In this document: positions 53,102 to 61,377 of the stretch, piece by piece
How the letters are laid out: each line of letters starts with the position of its first letter
Numbering within the stretch: position 1 is the stretch's first letter
Assembly (NCBI RefSeq): GCF_002002865.1
Contig: NZ_CP019508.1
Coordinates: 1,642,501-1,706,500 of the forward strand
DNA length: 64,000 nt
From: Brevundimonas sp. LM2
Lineage (GTDB): Bacteria > Pseudomonadota > Alphaproteobacteria > Caulobacterales > Caulobacteraceae
Direction of reading: 5' to 3'
Notes under the pieces: generated by a model
Told to the model about the DNA's origin: nothing
Database searches by the model: none
The model's input: the letters and a program-made list of their open reading frames with translations, nothing else
Position numbers and translations under genes: made by a program

Positions 53102-53965
53102 CGCTTCGGTCGGGGTTGCTCATTTGTTCGGGCGGTAGCCATGCGCGTTCGGCCGCCACTGGCGCTTTGATGAAGTCGCGGCTGTGGACAATCGCCGCCG
53201 CTAGGGTCGCCCGGGTTACCCTCGACCCGCTCCGGGGCATCCAGACTGAGCGGCTCCGCGCGCCATAAGTATGCGCGTCGGTGATTGTTACGTTCGGACA
53301 CGACGGAGATCTCGATGATGGGGGCGAGCGCATCCGTTGGTCTGATCATGTGGCTGCAATAGACGACGCAGTCCAGTTTGTCGGCGGGCGCGCGCGAGGT
53401 CTCTTTCTGAAAGTTAGGATGAAATAGGCCAGCAACCCCGCCTTACGAGCAGTTGATCACGATCCGGCTGCTGCCCTTTGAAGCGCTGCGGGACGGTTAG
53501 ACCCCCTCTAGCTAGGGGCTCGGTCTCGGGGACCCGGTGGATCTGGACGTGCAGTAGCGTCCGGCGCAAAGCGTCGAGCGTCATCCCACAGTGGGGTCGA
53601 AAGGTAAGCATGTGCGGGTTGTCAGAGCGGGGGGCGCTGGCTGAGTGCTATAGGCGCTTGCGGGCGTTCACGATCTACTTTCGCGCCGTCCTGCGGCGGC
53701 GGCGGCGAGTTCTTCGCTCGGGATTTGTGAGTGGCCCTCAGCGAGCTTGGGTCGTGGTGTGCCCATCACTTGGCGGCGCGTCTGCTTGGCAGTGGCGTTT
53801 CGTACCACAGCGCCGCCCTTAGACTTGTTGGCAGCAGGCCCATCCCGTGGAGACACACACGGTGCCAGGGCTGGAAACGACTACGGCCCTTGACGCCTTC
53901 AGTCGTTTCTCCCCTGACACGCCGGCCCATCGCCGCGCTCTCCCCACTTGTCTCAGGGATCGCCC
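53102..53965. other. Gene-poor region between receptor B and the ABC-PP2C gene
   Basis: An 864-base stretch. It contains the transglutaminase-gene remnant (53504-53640) and otherwise short open frames without coding character. I see no RNA gene. Confidence 0.5.
53504..53640 (-). pseudogene. Remnant of a transglutaminase-like gene (module B copy)
   Basis: From 53584 leftward it encodes MTLDALRRTLLHVQIHRVPE then TEPLARG, matching the start of the intact gene at 48250 (MTPDALRQTLLYAQTHRIPE then TEPLAWG). The matching also includes bases upstream of the start (GGTCGAAA and following). After that the similarity is lost and no catalytic Cys, His or Asp region remains. It is convergent with receptor B, as the intact gene is with receptor A. 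Confidence 0.8.
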
Positions 53966-56623
53966 ATGGCCGACGCCAAAACCATCCGCATTGACCCCAA
54001 GGACTATCGGCTCGACGGCCGGCTGGCCAAACGGATCTGGCGGCTGAGCAAACCCTATTGGACCGATCCCAGGCATTGGAAGTCCTGGGTGCTGATGGTC
54101 TTCACCATCGCTGTCGGCCCGGCCTGGGCCTATGTCGGCTACTGGACGGCGCAAAAAAACGCCGATCAAGTCAACGCACTGGTGGCCACCGACCAGTCTG
54201 TCTTCTTGAGCCTGTTCTGGCTCCTGTTCTGGCTGGGCGTCGGTCAGTGGGTCTATCAGCAACTGCTGAGCCTGCTGACCCAACTCATGACCATGCAGTG
54301 GTTCCGCTGGATGACCGAATGGATGGTCAACCGTTATCTGGAGCACAAGACCTACTACGACATCACCCTGAATGAGGACATCGACAACCCCGACGAGCGG
54401 ATTGAATCGAACGTCAAACCGTTCATCGATTCCATGCTCTCGGTCCCCGGGCGCATCCTCGGCAGCGTGCTGGGCGTCGCCACGAATGCGGTGCTGCTGA
54501 CCCAGGTCAGCTCGGCCATGACCGGCTTCGTTGTGATCTATTCGATGATCACCATGGGCATCCAAGTGCTCATCTACATTCCCCTCATCCGGATGAATTT
54601 CGAACAGGTCGCCGCCAACGCCGACCTCCGCTACGGCCTCTTGCGCGTGCGTGACCACGCCGAGACCATCGCCTTCTTCCGGGGGGAACGGACCGAGAGC
54701 CGACAGGTCGTCAGCCGCCTTTGGCGACTGGTCAACATCCAGATGAAGATCTTCTATTACACGCTCTGGACCGGCGGCCTTAGCCAGGCCCTTTCCTATG
54801 TCTGGGCGCTGGCTCCCCTGTTCCTGGTCTATCCCCTCTATTTCTCTGGCCAGATCGCCTATGGCACCATCACCTTGGCCACGGCCGCCGCCTCCAACTT
54901 GATGGGGGCGCTGACACAGCTCAATCAATATTTGCCCTTCATTGCCAATCTCGCACCCGTCACGGTGCGCCTGGCCCAGCTGGTCGAGCGTTGGGACATG
55001 TTGGCCGAGCGCAACAAGGGCAACACGCCCGGGCTCATCACCTTGCGTGAAGGCCGTGAAGGGCTGCGACTCGAAGGCGTCACCTTCACCACCCCAGGCG
55101 GCCAGTCGCCGCTGGTCAAGGATCTGACCTTCGACATGGGGGCGGGCCGCTCCCTGATCGTCATTGGCCAGACCGGGGTCGGCAAGAGCTCGCTCCTGCG
55201 AGTCATGGCCGGCCTGTGGCGCCAGGGGTCAGGAACCATCATCCTGCCACCCGAGGCCGACACCATGTTCGTGCCGCAGCGCCCCTATATGATGCTCGGC
55301 GACCTGCGCGCCCAGCTCCTCTATCCCCACGGTGATCCCAAACTCAGCGACGCCGAGCTTCAGGCCGTGCTGGAACAGGTGCGTCTGCCGGACCTGATCC
55401 AGAAATGCGGCGGACTGGACGCCGAGCGCGACTGGATCAAGGTCCTGTCCCTGGGCGAGCAGCAGCGGATATCCTTCGCCCGGGTGCTGATTTCAAAACC
55501 AAGCTTCGTGGTCCTCGACGAGGCCACAAGCGCGTTGGACATCCCCACCGAGGCGGCGGTCTATCAGGCGCTCGGGGACAGCGGCTGCGCCTATGTCAGT
55601 GTCGGCCACCGCGAGACCATCCTGCGCTTCCACGAACGCGCCTTGCGGCTCATGCCCCAGGGGGCTTGGGAGCTGGTCGATCCCCAATCGCTGCCCCTGA
55701 CCGAGATCGCCCCCCTGGCGTCGGCGCGCCCGGCACGGCCGGACGCGGTCGAGGCGCCTGTTGCGCTGACCGCAGGCCGTGCCCCCGCCACCGACCTCGC
55801 CCTCGCAGAAAGACAACCTCTCGTGACCGATCTCGACACCACCGCGCCCCTTACTGTCTCCCGCTTCGCCGCCGACCTGGCCGGCCGTCGCCTCGACGTC
55901 GCCGCCGCCCAAATCCAGGGCGAGCGCGACGATCAGGAGGATTCGGTGCTGATCCAGCCCCTGCCGGGCGATGCCCTGCTTATCGCCGTGTCCGACGGCA
56001 TGGGCGGACATCCCGATGGGGAGGTGGCCTCCGCCCTCGGCCTCGCCACCCTGCGCCAGGCCGTCCTGGCCCTCTCGGATCAGGTCTCGACCGCCGCGGG
56101 CTGGTCGGCCGCGCTTCACGCCGCCGTGATTCAGGCCACCACCGCCGTCCGCCTGCTGGGCGACGCCTCGGGCCTGGGCATGAAGGCGGCGAAAGAAGAC
56201 CCAGGACCCAAGACCCCCGGGGCGACCCTTGCGGCCGTCATCCTCGTGCCGAGCCAAGACGTCTGGGTCTATGCCGCCGCTGGCGACAGCTGGATCTATA
56301 AGCTCAACGGCCAGCGCGGCGGCAAACGCATCAACACGCTCCACACCGGGGCCCGCAAACACACCATCACCAGCTTCCTGGGCCTGAAGACACCCCAGGT
56401 GGAAGGCACCGACCTGGTCCTGCCGCTCAAGGGCGTCACGGGCCTGGTCCTGGCCACGGACGGGGTGGATGTTCTGACCCTGCGCGACGTCGAAGCCGCC
56501 GTCCGCGCAGCGTCTGACGCCCCGGACGCGGCTGCCGACATCCTCGCCCGCGTCACCGCCAAGGCCCATCCCAAACAGGACAACGCCTCCGTCATCGTCG
56601 TGCGACTGTCCGCCTCCGCATAG
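53966..56623 (+). CDS. SbmA/YddA-type ABC transporter fused to a PP2C-family protein phosphatase
   Basis: An 885-aa fusion. Residues about 25-330 form the membrane domain (KSWVLMVFTIAVGPAWAYVG; FWLLFWLGVGQWVYQQLLSL; YFSGQIAYGTITLATAAASN), like the ABC_membrane_2 proteins that move peptides. The ATPase has Walker A GQTGVGKSS (401-409), signature LSLGEQQ (494-500) and Walker B VVLDEATSALD (Asp518, Glu519). After a linker (about 575-640), a PP2C domain follows with ERDDQED (653-659), SDGMGGH (676-682), PGATLAAVI, AAGDSWIY, TDGVD (Asp832) and KQDNAS (Asp872), all the metal-binding positions. The start at 53966 gives the best N terminus. Expected: a transporter that removes phosphate from an unknown Ser/Thr phosphoprotein on the cytoplasmic side. 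Confidence 0.92.
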   Translation: MADAKTIRIDPKDYRLDGRLAKRIWRLSKPYWTDPRHWKSWVLMVFTIAVGPAWAYVGYWTAQKNADQVNALVATDQSVFLSLFWLLFWLGVGQWVYQQLLSLLTQLMTMQWFRWMTEWMVNRYLEHKTYYDITLNEDIDNPDERIESNVKPFIDSMLSVPGRILGSVLGVATNAVLLTQVSSAMTGFVVIYSMITMGIQVLIYIPLIRMNFEQVAANADLRYGLLRVRDHAETIAFFRGERTESRQVVSRLWRLVNIQMKIFYYTLWTGGLSQALSYVWALAPLFLVYPLYFSGQIAYGTITLATAAASNLMGALTQLNQYLPFIANLAPVTVRLAQLVERWDMLAERNKGNTPGLITLREGREGLRLEGVTFTTPGGQSPLVKDLTFDMGAGRSLIVIGQTGVGKSSLLRVMAGLWRQGSGTIILPPEADTMFVPQRPYMMLGDLRAQLLYPHGDPKLSDAELQAVLEQVRLPDLIQKCGGLDAERDWIKVLSLGEQQRISFARVLISKPSFVVLDEATSALDIPTEAAVYQALGDSGCAYVSVGHRETILRFHERALRLMPQGAWELVDPQSLPLTEIAPLASARPARPDAVEAPVALTAGRAPATDLALAERQPLVTDLDTTAPLTVSRFAADLAGRRLDVAAAQIQGERDDQEDSVLIQPLPGDALLIAVSDGMGGHPDGEVASALGLATLRQAVLALSDQVSTAAGWSAALHAAVIQATTAVRLLGDASGLGMKAAKEDPGPKTPGATLAAVILVPSQDVWVYAAAGDSWIYKLNGQRGGKRINTLHTGARKHTITSFLGLKTPQVEGTDLVLPLKGVTGLVLATDGVDVLTLRDVEAAVRAASDAPDAAADILARVTAKAHPKQDNASVIVVRLSASA

Positions 56624-56751
56624 GGGAGGCGGGGCAGGCGTTCATCCTTCTCAATCCGCCCCCAGCAGAGAACCCGAATGGGCGAGGGGGAACGGGGGAG
56701 GCGGTTAAGAGGGGAGCGAGACCGGCCGAAGCATGGTGGAGGGGGGCAGGC

Positions 56752-57357
56752 CTAATAGTTCCGACGGAACTGCTCCGGCCTGATGCGGAAGGCGGGCCGA
56801 TCCTCACGCGCGGCCTGGTCGGCCGCCCGCCATTGGGCAATCCCGGCGTCGGTGTCTCCAGCAGAGACCACCGCCATGGCCACCACCGCCATTGCGCTCG
56901 AGGCGGTCCGCTTCAGCCCGTTGAAATACACCTTGTCTGGCCCCTCAGCCGCGCCCTCCAGCGCCTTGGCTTGGGTCCGGCAGGTGGTCAGCGCGGCCTG
57001 CGTCGCCGCCGCCTGCGTTGCCACGTCGGGGGCCAGAGCATCGCGAAGCGCCTGCTTGCAGGCCGTAACCGTCGCCTGCCCCTCAGCCGGAGCCGGAAGG
57101 CCGTCCAGGGTGCCAAGTCCGGTCTCGACGGCGGATTTCGTGCGTCCGCCGTAATACCCGAGGTAGGAAGCCTTCTGGGACCCCTCGCTCTGCATCCAGT
57201 TCCCGAACCCGGTGTCTCCGGTCAAGGCCACGAACGGATCGCCCGAGCGCTGCTTTTCTTGCTCTTTGTAAGCCGTCTCGAAATTGGGATTGGGAGCCGC
57301 ATCGCACCCCGCCAATCCGGCCAGGGCAAGGGTCAGGGTGAACAGCGGCGTGCGCAT
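56752..57357 (-). CDS. Hypothetical lipoprotein
   Basis: A 201-aa protein with signal peptide and lipobox (TLTLALAGLAGC). The mature part (FETAYKEQEKQRSGDPFVAL, TGDTGFGNWMQSEGSQKASY) and a helical middle with two Cys (TVTACKQALRDALAP; AALTTCRTQAKAL) are unrecognised. Convergent with the ABC-PP2C gene and divergent from the NUDIX gene. Confidence 0.7.
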   Translation of the reverse strand: MRTPLFTLTLALAGLAGCDAAPNPNFETAYKEQEKQRSGDPFVALTGDTGFGNWMQSEGSQKASYLGYYGGRTKSAVETGLGTLDGLPAPAEGQATVTACKQALRDALAPDVATQAAATQAALTTCRTQAKALEGAAEGPDKVYFNGLKRTASSAMAVVAMAVVSAGDTDAGIAQWRAADQAAREDRPAFRIRPEQFRRNY

Positions 57358-57492
57358 CGGCGTCTCCGTTCGGCTGGCTTACGTCAGGGACGTAAACGAT
57401 CAAACGCATGCGCCCCCGCAACCCCGCCGCTGCGGCGCCCCCGCCGCAGGATCGTTCTCCCGGTGAAGCAACAGGGCAGGGGGCCGGTGGAT

Positions 57493-57945
57493 ATGGCCGC
57501 GGTGGTGGCGACGGTGATCACGGCGGGCGACCAGGTCCTGCTCATCCGCGAATCCATTCCCGGTCACCCCTGGTATGTGCCGGCCGGCCGCGTGGAGTAT
57601 GGAGAAAGCCTGGCCGACGCCGCGCGGCGCGAATGCTGGGAAGAGGCCGGGGTGGCCGTCACCCTGACCGGCGTCCTGGGCCTCACCCACCAGTGGCGCG
57701 GCCGGGGCCCCTGGGTCCGGGTCGTCTTCGCCGGCACCGCCGACCCCAGGGCCCCGCTCAAGAGCGTCCCCGACCGCCAGTCTCATTCCGCCGCATGGGT
57801 CGATCGCTCCGCCGTCCGCCTGCTCCGCGTGCGCAGCCCCGACCTGTTCGCCATGCTCGCCCTGGCCGACAGCCCGCCCGCGCCCCTCTCGATCCTGGGC
57901 CCCGACTCCGGCCTGGCCCAGCCCCGCCTGCGCCGCCGGGCCTGA
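57493..57945 (+). CDS. NUDIX hydrolase
   Basis: A 150-aa protein with the NUDIX box GRVEYGESLADAARRECWEE then AGV (catalytic Glu residues intact). I start at MAAVVATVITAGDQVLLIRE; a GTG 30 bases upstream is possible. The fold cleaves nucleoside diphosphates linked to another group; the substrate is unknown. The HQWRGRGPWVRVVFAGTADP segment is typical of the broad ADP-ribose/7,8-dihydro-8-oxoguanine group. Confidence 0.88.
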   Translation: MAAVVATVITAGDQVLLIRESIPGHPWYVPAGRVEYGESLADAARRECWEEAGVAVTLTGVLGLTHQWRGRGPWVRVVFAGTADPRAPLKSVPDRQSHSAAWVDRSAVRLLRVRSPDLFAMLALADSPPAPLSILGPDSGLAQPRLRRRA

Positions 57946-58015
57946 CGGGCGATCGGCTTGGGCGCGGGCTGGAGCGGGGCGTCGGGACGGGGCACAGTGG
58001 CCAATCGGAGGCCCT

Positions 58016-58774
58016 ATGTTCGACTATCTCGAGAAACACTGCGCCGAGGCCTATAAGCGCGAGGTCGACCAGGACGAGAATGTCTTTCGCTCCTTGCCCT
58101 TCTTCGCCGCGACCCTGGGCGTCCAGATCGCGATCCTCATCCCGCTGGTTGCGCGTCTACCGGCCTTCCGGCTCGATCCCTATGTCCTGGTCCTTCACGG
58201 CCTTCTCGGCCTGACCGGCGTCGGCGTCGTCATGACCGTCGTCTTCCTCTTCATCGCCACCGCCCAGCGCACCTTCCGCTATCCGCCGTCCGAGACCGCC
58301 CTGATCGTCTGGGCCCGCGCCGAGCGCGACACCTATCTGCAGGCCGGGTTCGACCGCGCCGATGTCGAAGCCGTCGTGGCCGACGACCTGCGCGCCCGGC
58401 TGGCCGAAGAGTTCGCCCAGGCCGCCGAACACAATCGCGCTCAAAATCTCATCCGACTCAAGGTCCGCGCCCGCGCCCTGGCCGCTCTGATCGCCGCCTT
58501 GTGTCTTGCCTTGGCTTTGGCGGCGACTATGTTCGTTCACGACCTGATCGTCGGGTCTGGACCAGGAGCCACCCGTGTCACCGCGTCCCACACCGCCGGG
58601 GTCGGAGCCGCCGGTCAAGAGCGGCCGGGCCAAGTCGGCGCGGTCCAAGCCGACCGCTCCGCGCCGGGCGTCCGCCCCGCCGCCGGCCGCGATCCCGGAT
58701 CCCCAGGACCGAATCCGCGCCAGCCGGTCCGCGATCCCCTTCCCGCCGTTTCGGATGGTGGACCAGGGGATTAA
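58016..58774 (+). CDS. Membrane protein with overlapping 3' end
   Basis: A 252-aa frame. Two membrane segments at about 30-48 and 57-83 (FFAATLGVQIAILIPLVA; GLLGLTGVGVVMTVVFLFIA), a cytoplasmic helical part (VWARAERDTYLQAGFDRADV, LRARLAEEFAQAAEHNRAQN) and a third segment (ALAALIAALCLALALAATMF). After about residue 186 the sequence becomes a Gly/Pro/Arg-rich tail that overlaps the next gene by 200 bases in another frame. The tail may be real, or an indel may have merged two genes here. No function known. Confidence 0.7.
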   Translation: MFDYLEKHCAEAYKREVDQDENVFRSLPFFAATLGVQIAILIPLVARLPAFRLDPYVLVLHGLLGLTGVGVVMTVVFLFIATAQRTFRYPPSETALIVWARAERDTYLQAGFDRADVEAVVADDLRARLAEEFAQAAEHNRAQNLIRLKVRARALAALIAALCLALALAATMFVHDLIVGSGPGATRVTASHTAGVGAAGQERPGQVGAVQADRSAPGVRPAAGRDPGSPGPNPRQPVRDPLPAVSDGGPGD

Positions 58775-58823
58775 GTTTCCCTTCGTGCCCACGCTTGGCA
58801 AGGTCGACGCCAATGACGGATGA
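58575..58823 (+). CDS. Small basic protein, GTG start
   Basis: An 82-aa frame starting at GTG 58575 with AGGAG six bases upstream (58564-58568). It is Ser/Pro/Lys-rich at first (SGRAKSARSKPTAPRRASAP) and ends in a more ordered segment (FPPFRMVDQGIKFPFVPTLG). Its stop overlaps the next start (ATG 58813). The last about 50 bases have coding character that the overlapping membrane-protein frame lacks. Function unknown. Confidence 0.55.
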   Translation: MSPRPTPPGSEPPVKSGRAKSARSKPTAPRRASAPPPAAIPDPQDRIRASRSAIPFPPFRMVDQGIKFPFVPTLGKVDANDG

Positions 58824-58968
58824 GCCCAAGCCCGCCGCCGAGCCTCAGGTCCCGCCGGCCTCAGATGCCGCCCCCACAGTCCCCGCCAACCCCTTTCCTC
58901 AGCCCCAGTATCTCAAGAAGTCGGAGGACGGGGGCGAGCTCATCTCCCGCCGCCGCCAGGACGGATGA
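58813..58968 (+). CDS. Small Pro-rich protein, 51 aa
   Basis: MTDEPKPAAEPQVPPASDAA then PTVPANPFPQPQYLKKSEDG and GELISRRRQDG. It overlaps the previous gene by 11 bases, so it is probably translated by coupling. The charged C terminus (LKKSEDGGELISRRRQ) is the only ordered-looking part. No family recognised. Confidence 0.5.
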   Translation: MTDEPKPAAEPQVPPASDAAPTVPANPFPQPQYLKKSEDGGELISRRRQDG

Positions 58969-58969
58969 C

Positions 58970-59149
58970 ATGACCGCGACCCGCCCGACCGCATCGCCCG
59001 CTCGCGCCGCCGAGCCGAAAGACGCTCTGACCGCACTCGAACGGCATCTCGACGCGCGCGCCGGCACCTTGGACTTGCGGACCCTGGTGGACCTCCGCGC
59101 CCGGCTGCTGACCCCCAATCCCTTTCCGCCGGGCAAGCACGCCAAATAG
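58970..59149 (+). CDS. Small protein, 59 aa
   Basis: Begins at ATG 58970, immediately beside the previous stop (GATGACATGACC): MTATRPTASPARAAEPKDAL then TALERHLDARAGTLDLRTLV and DLRARLLTPNPFPPGKHAK. It is helical, with ALERHLDARAGTLDLRTLVD as its most coherent part. The last of a chain of overlapping small genes. Convergent with the XRE gene. Confidence 0.5.
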   Translation: MTATRPTASPARAAEPKDALTALERHLDARAGTLDLRTLVDLRARLLTPNPFPPGKHAK

Positions 59150-59170
59150 ACGATTACGGGCCGCCCGCGC

Positions 59171-59566
59171 TCAATCCGGTTTTCTCCGCCCGTCCGCCAG
59201 CCCCTCGACCAGCCCCACCACCGCCGCCCGGTGCGTCGCCGAACGGATCCGCCGCCAGGCGGTGACGAGCCGCGCGCCCTCCGCCACCCCGGCCGCCCCC
59301 GCGCCGGTCGGCGGGGCATCCTCGGCCAGGCCCTCGACCAGATCGACGATCGACACCTCCAGCGCCTGGCCGATCATCCAGAGCCGGCTGACCGACATCC
59401 GGTTCATGCCGTTCTCGTATTTCTGGACCTGCTGAAACGTCAGCCCCAGGCGTCGGCCGAGTTCTGACTGGCTCAAGCCGAGCGCCTTGCGCCGCTCCCG
59501 CACCCGCGCCCCCACCTCGATGTCGATGGGATGGGCCCCGGGCCGCTCTGACGTCACGTCGCTCAT
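59171..59566 (-). CDS. XRE-family helix-turn-helix regulator
   Basis: A 131-aa protein (start MSDVTSERPGAHPIDIEVGA at 59566). Helix-turn-helix at about 20-75 (VRERRKALGLSQSELGRRLG, TFQQVQKYENGMNRMSVSRL, WMIGQALEVSIVDLVEG). The TFQQVQKYENG wording is shared by many alphaproteobacterial XRE regulators. The C-terminal part (LVTAWRRIRSATHRAAVVGL) is a short helical dimerisation or sensing tail. Its target is unknown; it may regulate the overlapping small genes it converges with. Confidence 0.88.
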   Translation of the reverse strand: MSDVTSERPGAHPIDIEVGARVRERRKALGLSQSELGRRLGLTFQQVQKYENGMNRMSVSRLWMIGQALEVSIVDLVEGLAEDAPPTGAGAAGVAEGARLVTAWRRIRSATHRAAVVGLVEGLADGRRKPD

Positions 59567-59640
59567 GCCCACAGTGTGGCCAGCGTCCCGCCCCCACGCA
59601 ACCCGCGCTCAACTAGGCCGACGCCGCGCGTCGGCCAATA

Positions 59641-59696
59641 GCGCCAGAACAGCCCGCTCAAGCAGCGCCGGACCGCGTCCGGCGCGATAGCGCAAC
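59641..59696 (+). repeat. Copy of a dispersed intergenic hairpin repeat, upstream of sigma factor C
   Basis: GCGCCAGAACAGC, then CGCTCAAGCAGCG, then the hairpin CGCCGGAC-CGC-GTCCGGCG, then ATAGCGC. Same block order as at 14943-14985 (minus strand) and at 61639-61688. Confidence 0.5.
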
Positions 59697-59780
59697 AAAC
59701 AAGACTGTCTGCCCACCCTTGCGGCCCTGCATCGCCTCACCCGTTAATGCTTCCAGAGGGGCAAAGCGGGGCGTCACGAC

Positions 59781-60281
59781 ATGAGCGAGCCGGCGACCCG
59801 GGCGCAGTGGGACGAGCTCTATGGCTGGCTCGTGCGCCAGACCGGGGATCCGTCGCTGGCGAGCGACCTTGCTCAGGACGCCTATGCCCGGCTCGCCGCC
59901 GTGTCTGATGACATCGTCGTGCTCGACCGCCGCGCCTGGCTGTTCGGCGTCGCCCGCAATCTGCTGGTCGACCACTGGCGCGTCCGGGGCCGGACTCCCG
60001 CCACCGTCCCGGCCGACACGGCCCTTGTCGATCACGCCGACCCCCAGCCGGACCCTCTGGCCCGGCTGCTCTCGGCCGAAGAGCTGACGGTGTTGAACCG
60101 CGCCATTGCCGCCCTGCCGCCGCGCATGGGCGAGGTCTTTCGCCTGCACAAGGTCGAACACTTGAGCTACGAAGCCATTGCGCTTCGCCTCGGCATGGCG
60201 AAGAACACGGTCATGGTTCACATGGTCCAGGCGCTCGGGCGCTGTCGCGCGGCCTTGATCGCCCACCGGGAGAGCCGCTGA
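59781..60281 (+). CDS. ECF sigma factor, FecI-like (module C)
   Basis: A 166-aa sigma factor: region 2 (LYGWLVRQTGDPSLASDLAQ, DAYARLAAVSDDIV, RAWLFGVARNLLVDHWRVRG) and region 4 (LPPRMGEVFRLHKVEHLSYE, AIALRLGMAKNTVMVHMVQA). The FRLHKVE wording departs from the usual FVLRKLE. Followed within 5 bases by FecR-C. Distinct from sigma factors A and B, so each module has its own regulator. Confidence 0.92.
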   Translation: MSEPATRAQWDELYGWLVRQTGDPSLASDLAQDAYARLAAVSDDIVVLDRRAWLFGVARNLLVDHWRVRGRTPATVPADTALVDHADPQPDPLARLLSAEELTVLNRAIAALPPRMGEVFRLHKVEHLSYEAIALRLGMAKNTVMVHMVQALGRCRAALIAHRESR

Positions 60282-60285
60282 GACC

Positions 60286-61377
60286 GTGACATCTTCCGCG
60301 TCCCGCCTAATGGTCGCGCCTCCGTCCATCGTCTTCCCTCCCATGACCGTTCCCCTCGACCCCGATCTGCGTCTCAACGACCCAGCCGATCCCGTTGCGG
60401 TTGAAGCCACGACGTGGTTCGTCCGTCTCCGCGATCAGGGCGCAGGGCCCTCGGATCGCGCCGCCTTCGACGCCTGGCTGCAGGCGGACAGCGCCCACGG
60501 TACCGCCTATGCGGACGTCGAAGCGCTCTGGGCCGGGCTCGACGGGGCCACGTTTCCCGTCGCGGTGTCGGAACCGGGTGCCGGGGGTGGGCTTGAGAGC
60601 CTGCGCCGCCGGACGCTCCTGTCCCGCCGCGCCATGGCGGCCGCTGCCGCCCTTGTTCTCACGGTCGGCGTGTCGCTGCCGAGCCTTGCCACCCATCTGG
60701 CCACCGACGCCCAGACCGGCGTCGGCCAGAGCCGCAGCCTCACCCTCGCCGACGGGTCGCTGGCGGTGCTCGACGCCGATAGCGCCATCGCCGTGGACAT
60801 CGCCGCCGACCGGCGCGACGTGCGTCTGCTGCGGGGGAGGGTCTGGGTCCAGGCCGCCCATGAGGCGCGGCCGTTCCGCGTCCACGTCGGCCCCGCCGCC
60901 GTCCGCGACATCGGCACGGCCTTCGAAGTGTCGCGCTACGGCGACGCCGGGACGGTGGCGGTCACCGAAGGGTCGGTCGAGCTCACCCTCGCCGACGGCC
61001 CGGCCCTGCCGCTCGTCGCCGGCCAGGCCGCCCGTTTCGATCGCGGGGGCGCGGTCTTTGCGGGCTCCGCCGCCGGGACCCGGCCCGCCTGGGTGCCGGA
61101 CCCGACCGACGGTCAGGGCGCGAGCCCCGCCCGCCTCCGCTTCGTCGACGCCCCCCTGTCGGAGGTGCTCGCCGATCTGCAGCGCCACGGTGCCGGCCGC
61201 ATTCTGGTGACCGACGCCGCACTCAAACGTCGTCGCATCACCGGCACCGTGGATCCCGCCCAGCCCCGCGTGGCGCTCAATGCCGTCCTCGCCCGCGTCG
61301 ACGCCCGCGTCGATCGCGTCGGGCCCTTCGTCGTGGTGCGGCCGAAGTCGCGGCGCGGGTCCGACGAAGACAGATAG
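60286..61377 (+). CDS. FecR-family anti-sigma/signal transducer (module C)
   Basis: The GTG at 60286 has GGGAGAG upstream; ATG codons at 60310 and 60343 (MTVPLDPDLRLNDPADPVAV) are alternatives. N-terminal sigma-binding part: ATTWFVRLRDQGAGPSDRAA, FDAWLQADSAHGTAYADVEA. Membrane helix: RAMAAAAALVLTVGVSLPSL. The periplasmic FecR domain is LTLADGSLAVLDADSAIAVD, and the C-terminal STN-like part is RLRFVDAPLSEVLADLQRHG. It should link receptor C to sigma factor C. Confidence 0.92.
   Translation: MTSSASRLMVAPPSIVFPPMTVPLDPDLRLNDPADPVAVEATTWFVRLRDQGAGPSDRAAFDAWLQADSAHGTAYADVEALWAGLDGATFPVAVSEPGAGGGLESLRRRTLLSRRAMAAAAALVLTVGVSLPSLATHLATDAQTGVGQSRSLTLADGSLAVLDADSAIAVDIAADRRDVRLLRGRVWVQAAHEARPFRVHVGPAAVRDIGTAFEVSRYGDAGTVAVTEGSVELTLADGPALPLVAGQAARFDRGGAVFAGSAAGTRPAWVPDPTDGQGASPARLRFVDAPLSEVLADLQRHGAGRILVTDAALKRRRITGTVDPAQPRVALNAVLARVDARVDRVGPFVVVRPKSRRGSDEDR

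Noticed and set aside
53025-53349. Minus-strand frames downstream of receptor B as a continued transglutaminase remnant
   Set aside because: I could not align them convincingly with the C-terminal half of the intact transglutaminase; only the first 27 codons at 53504-53584 match clearly.
42452-53640. Lasso-peptide cluster, suggested by a transglutaminase-like gene near FecI/FecR and TonB receptors
   Set aside because: There is no asparagine-synthetase-like cyclase and no precursor-peptide frame that I could see. The transglutaminase wording also differs from lasso B proteins.
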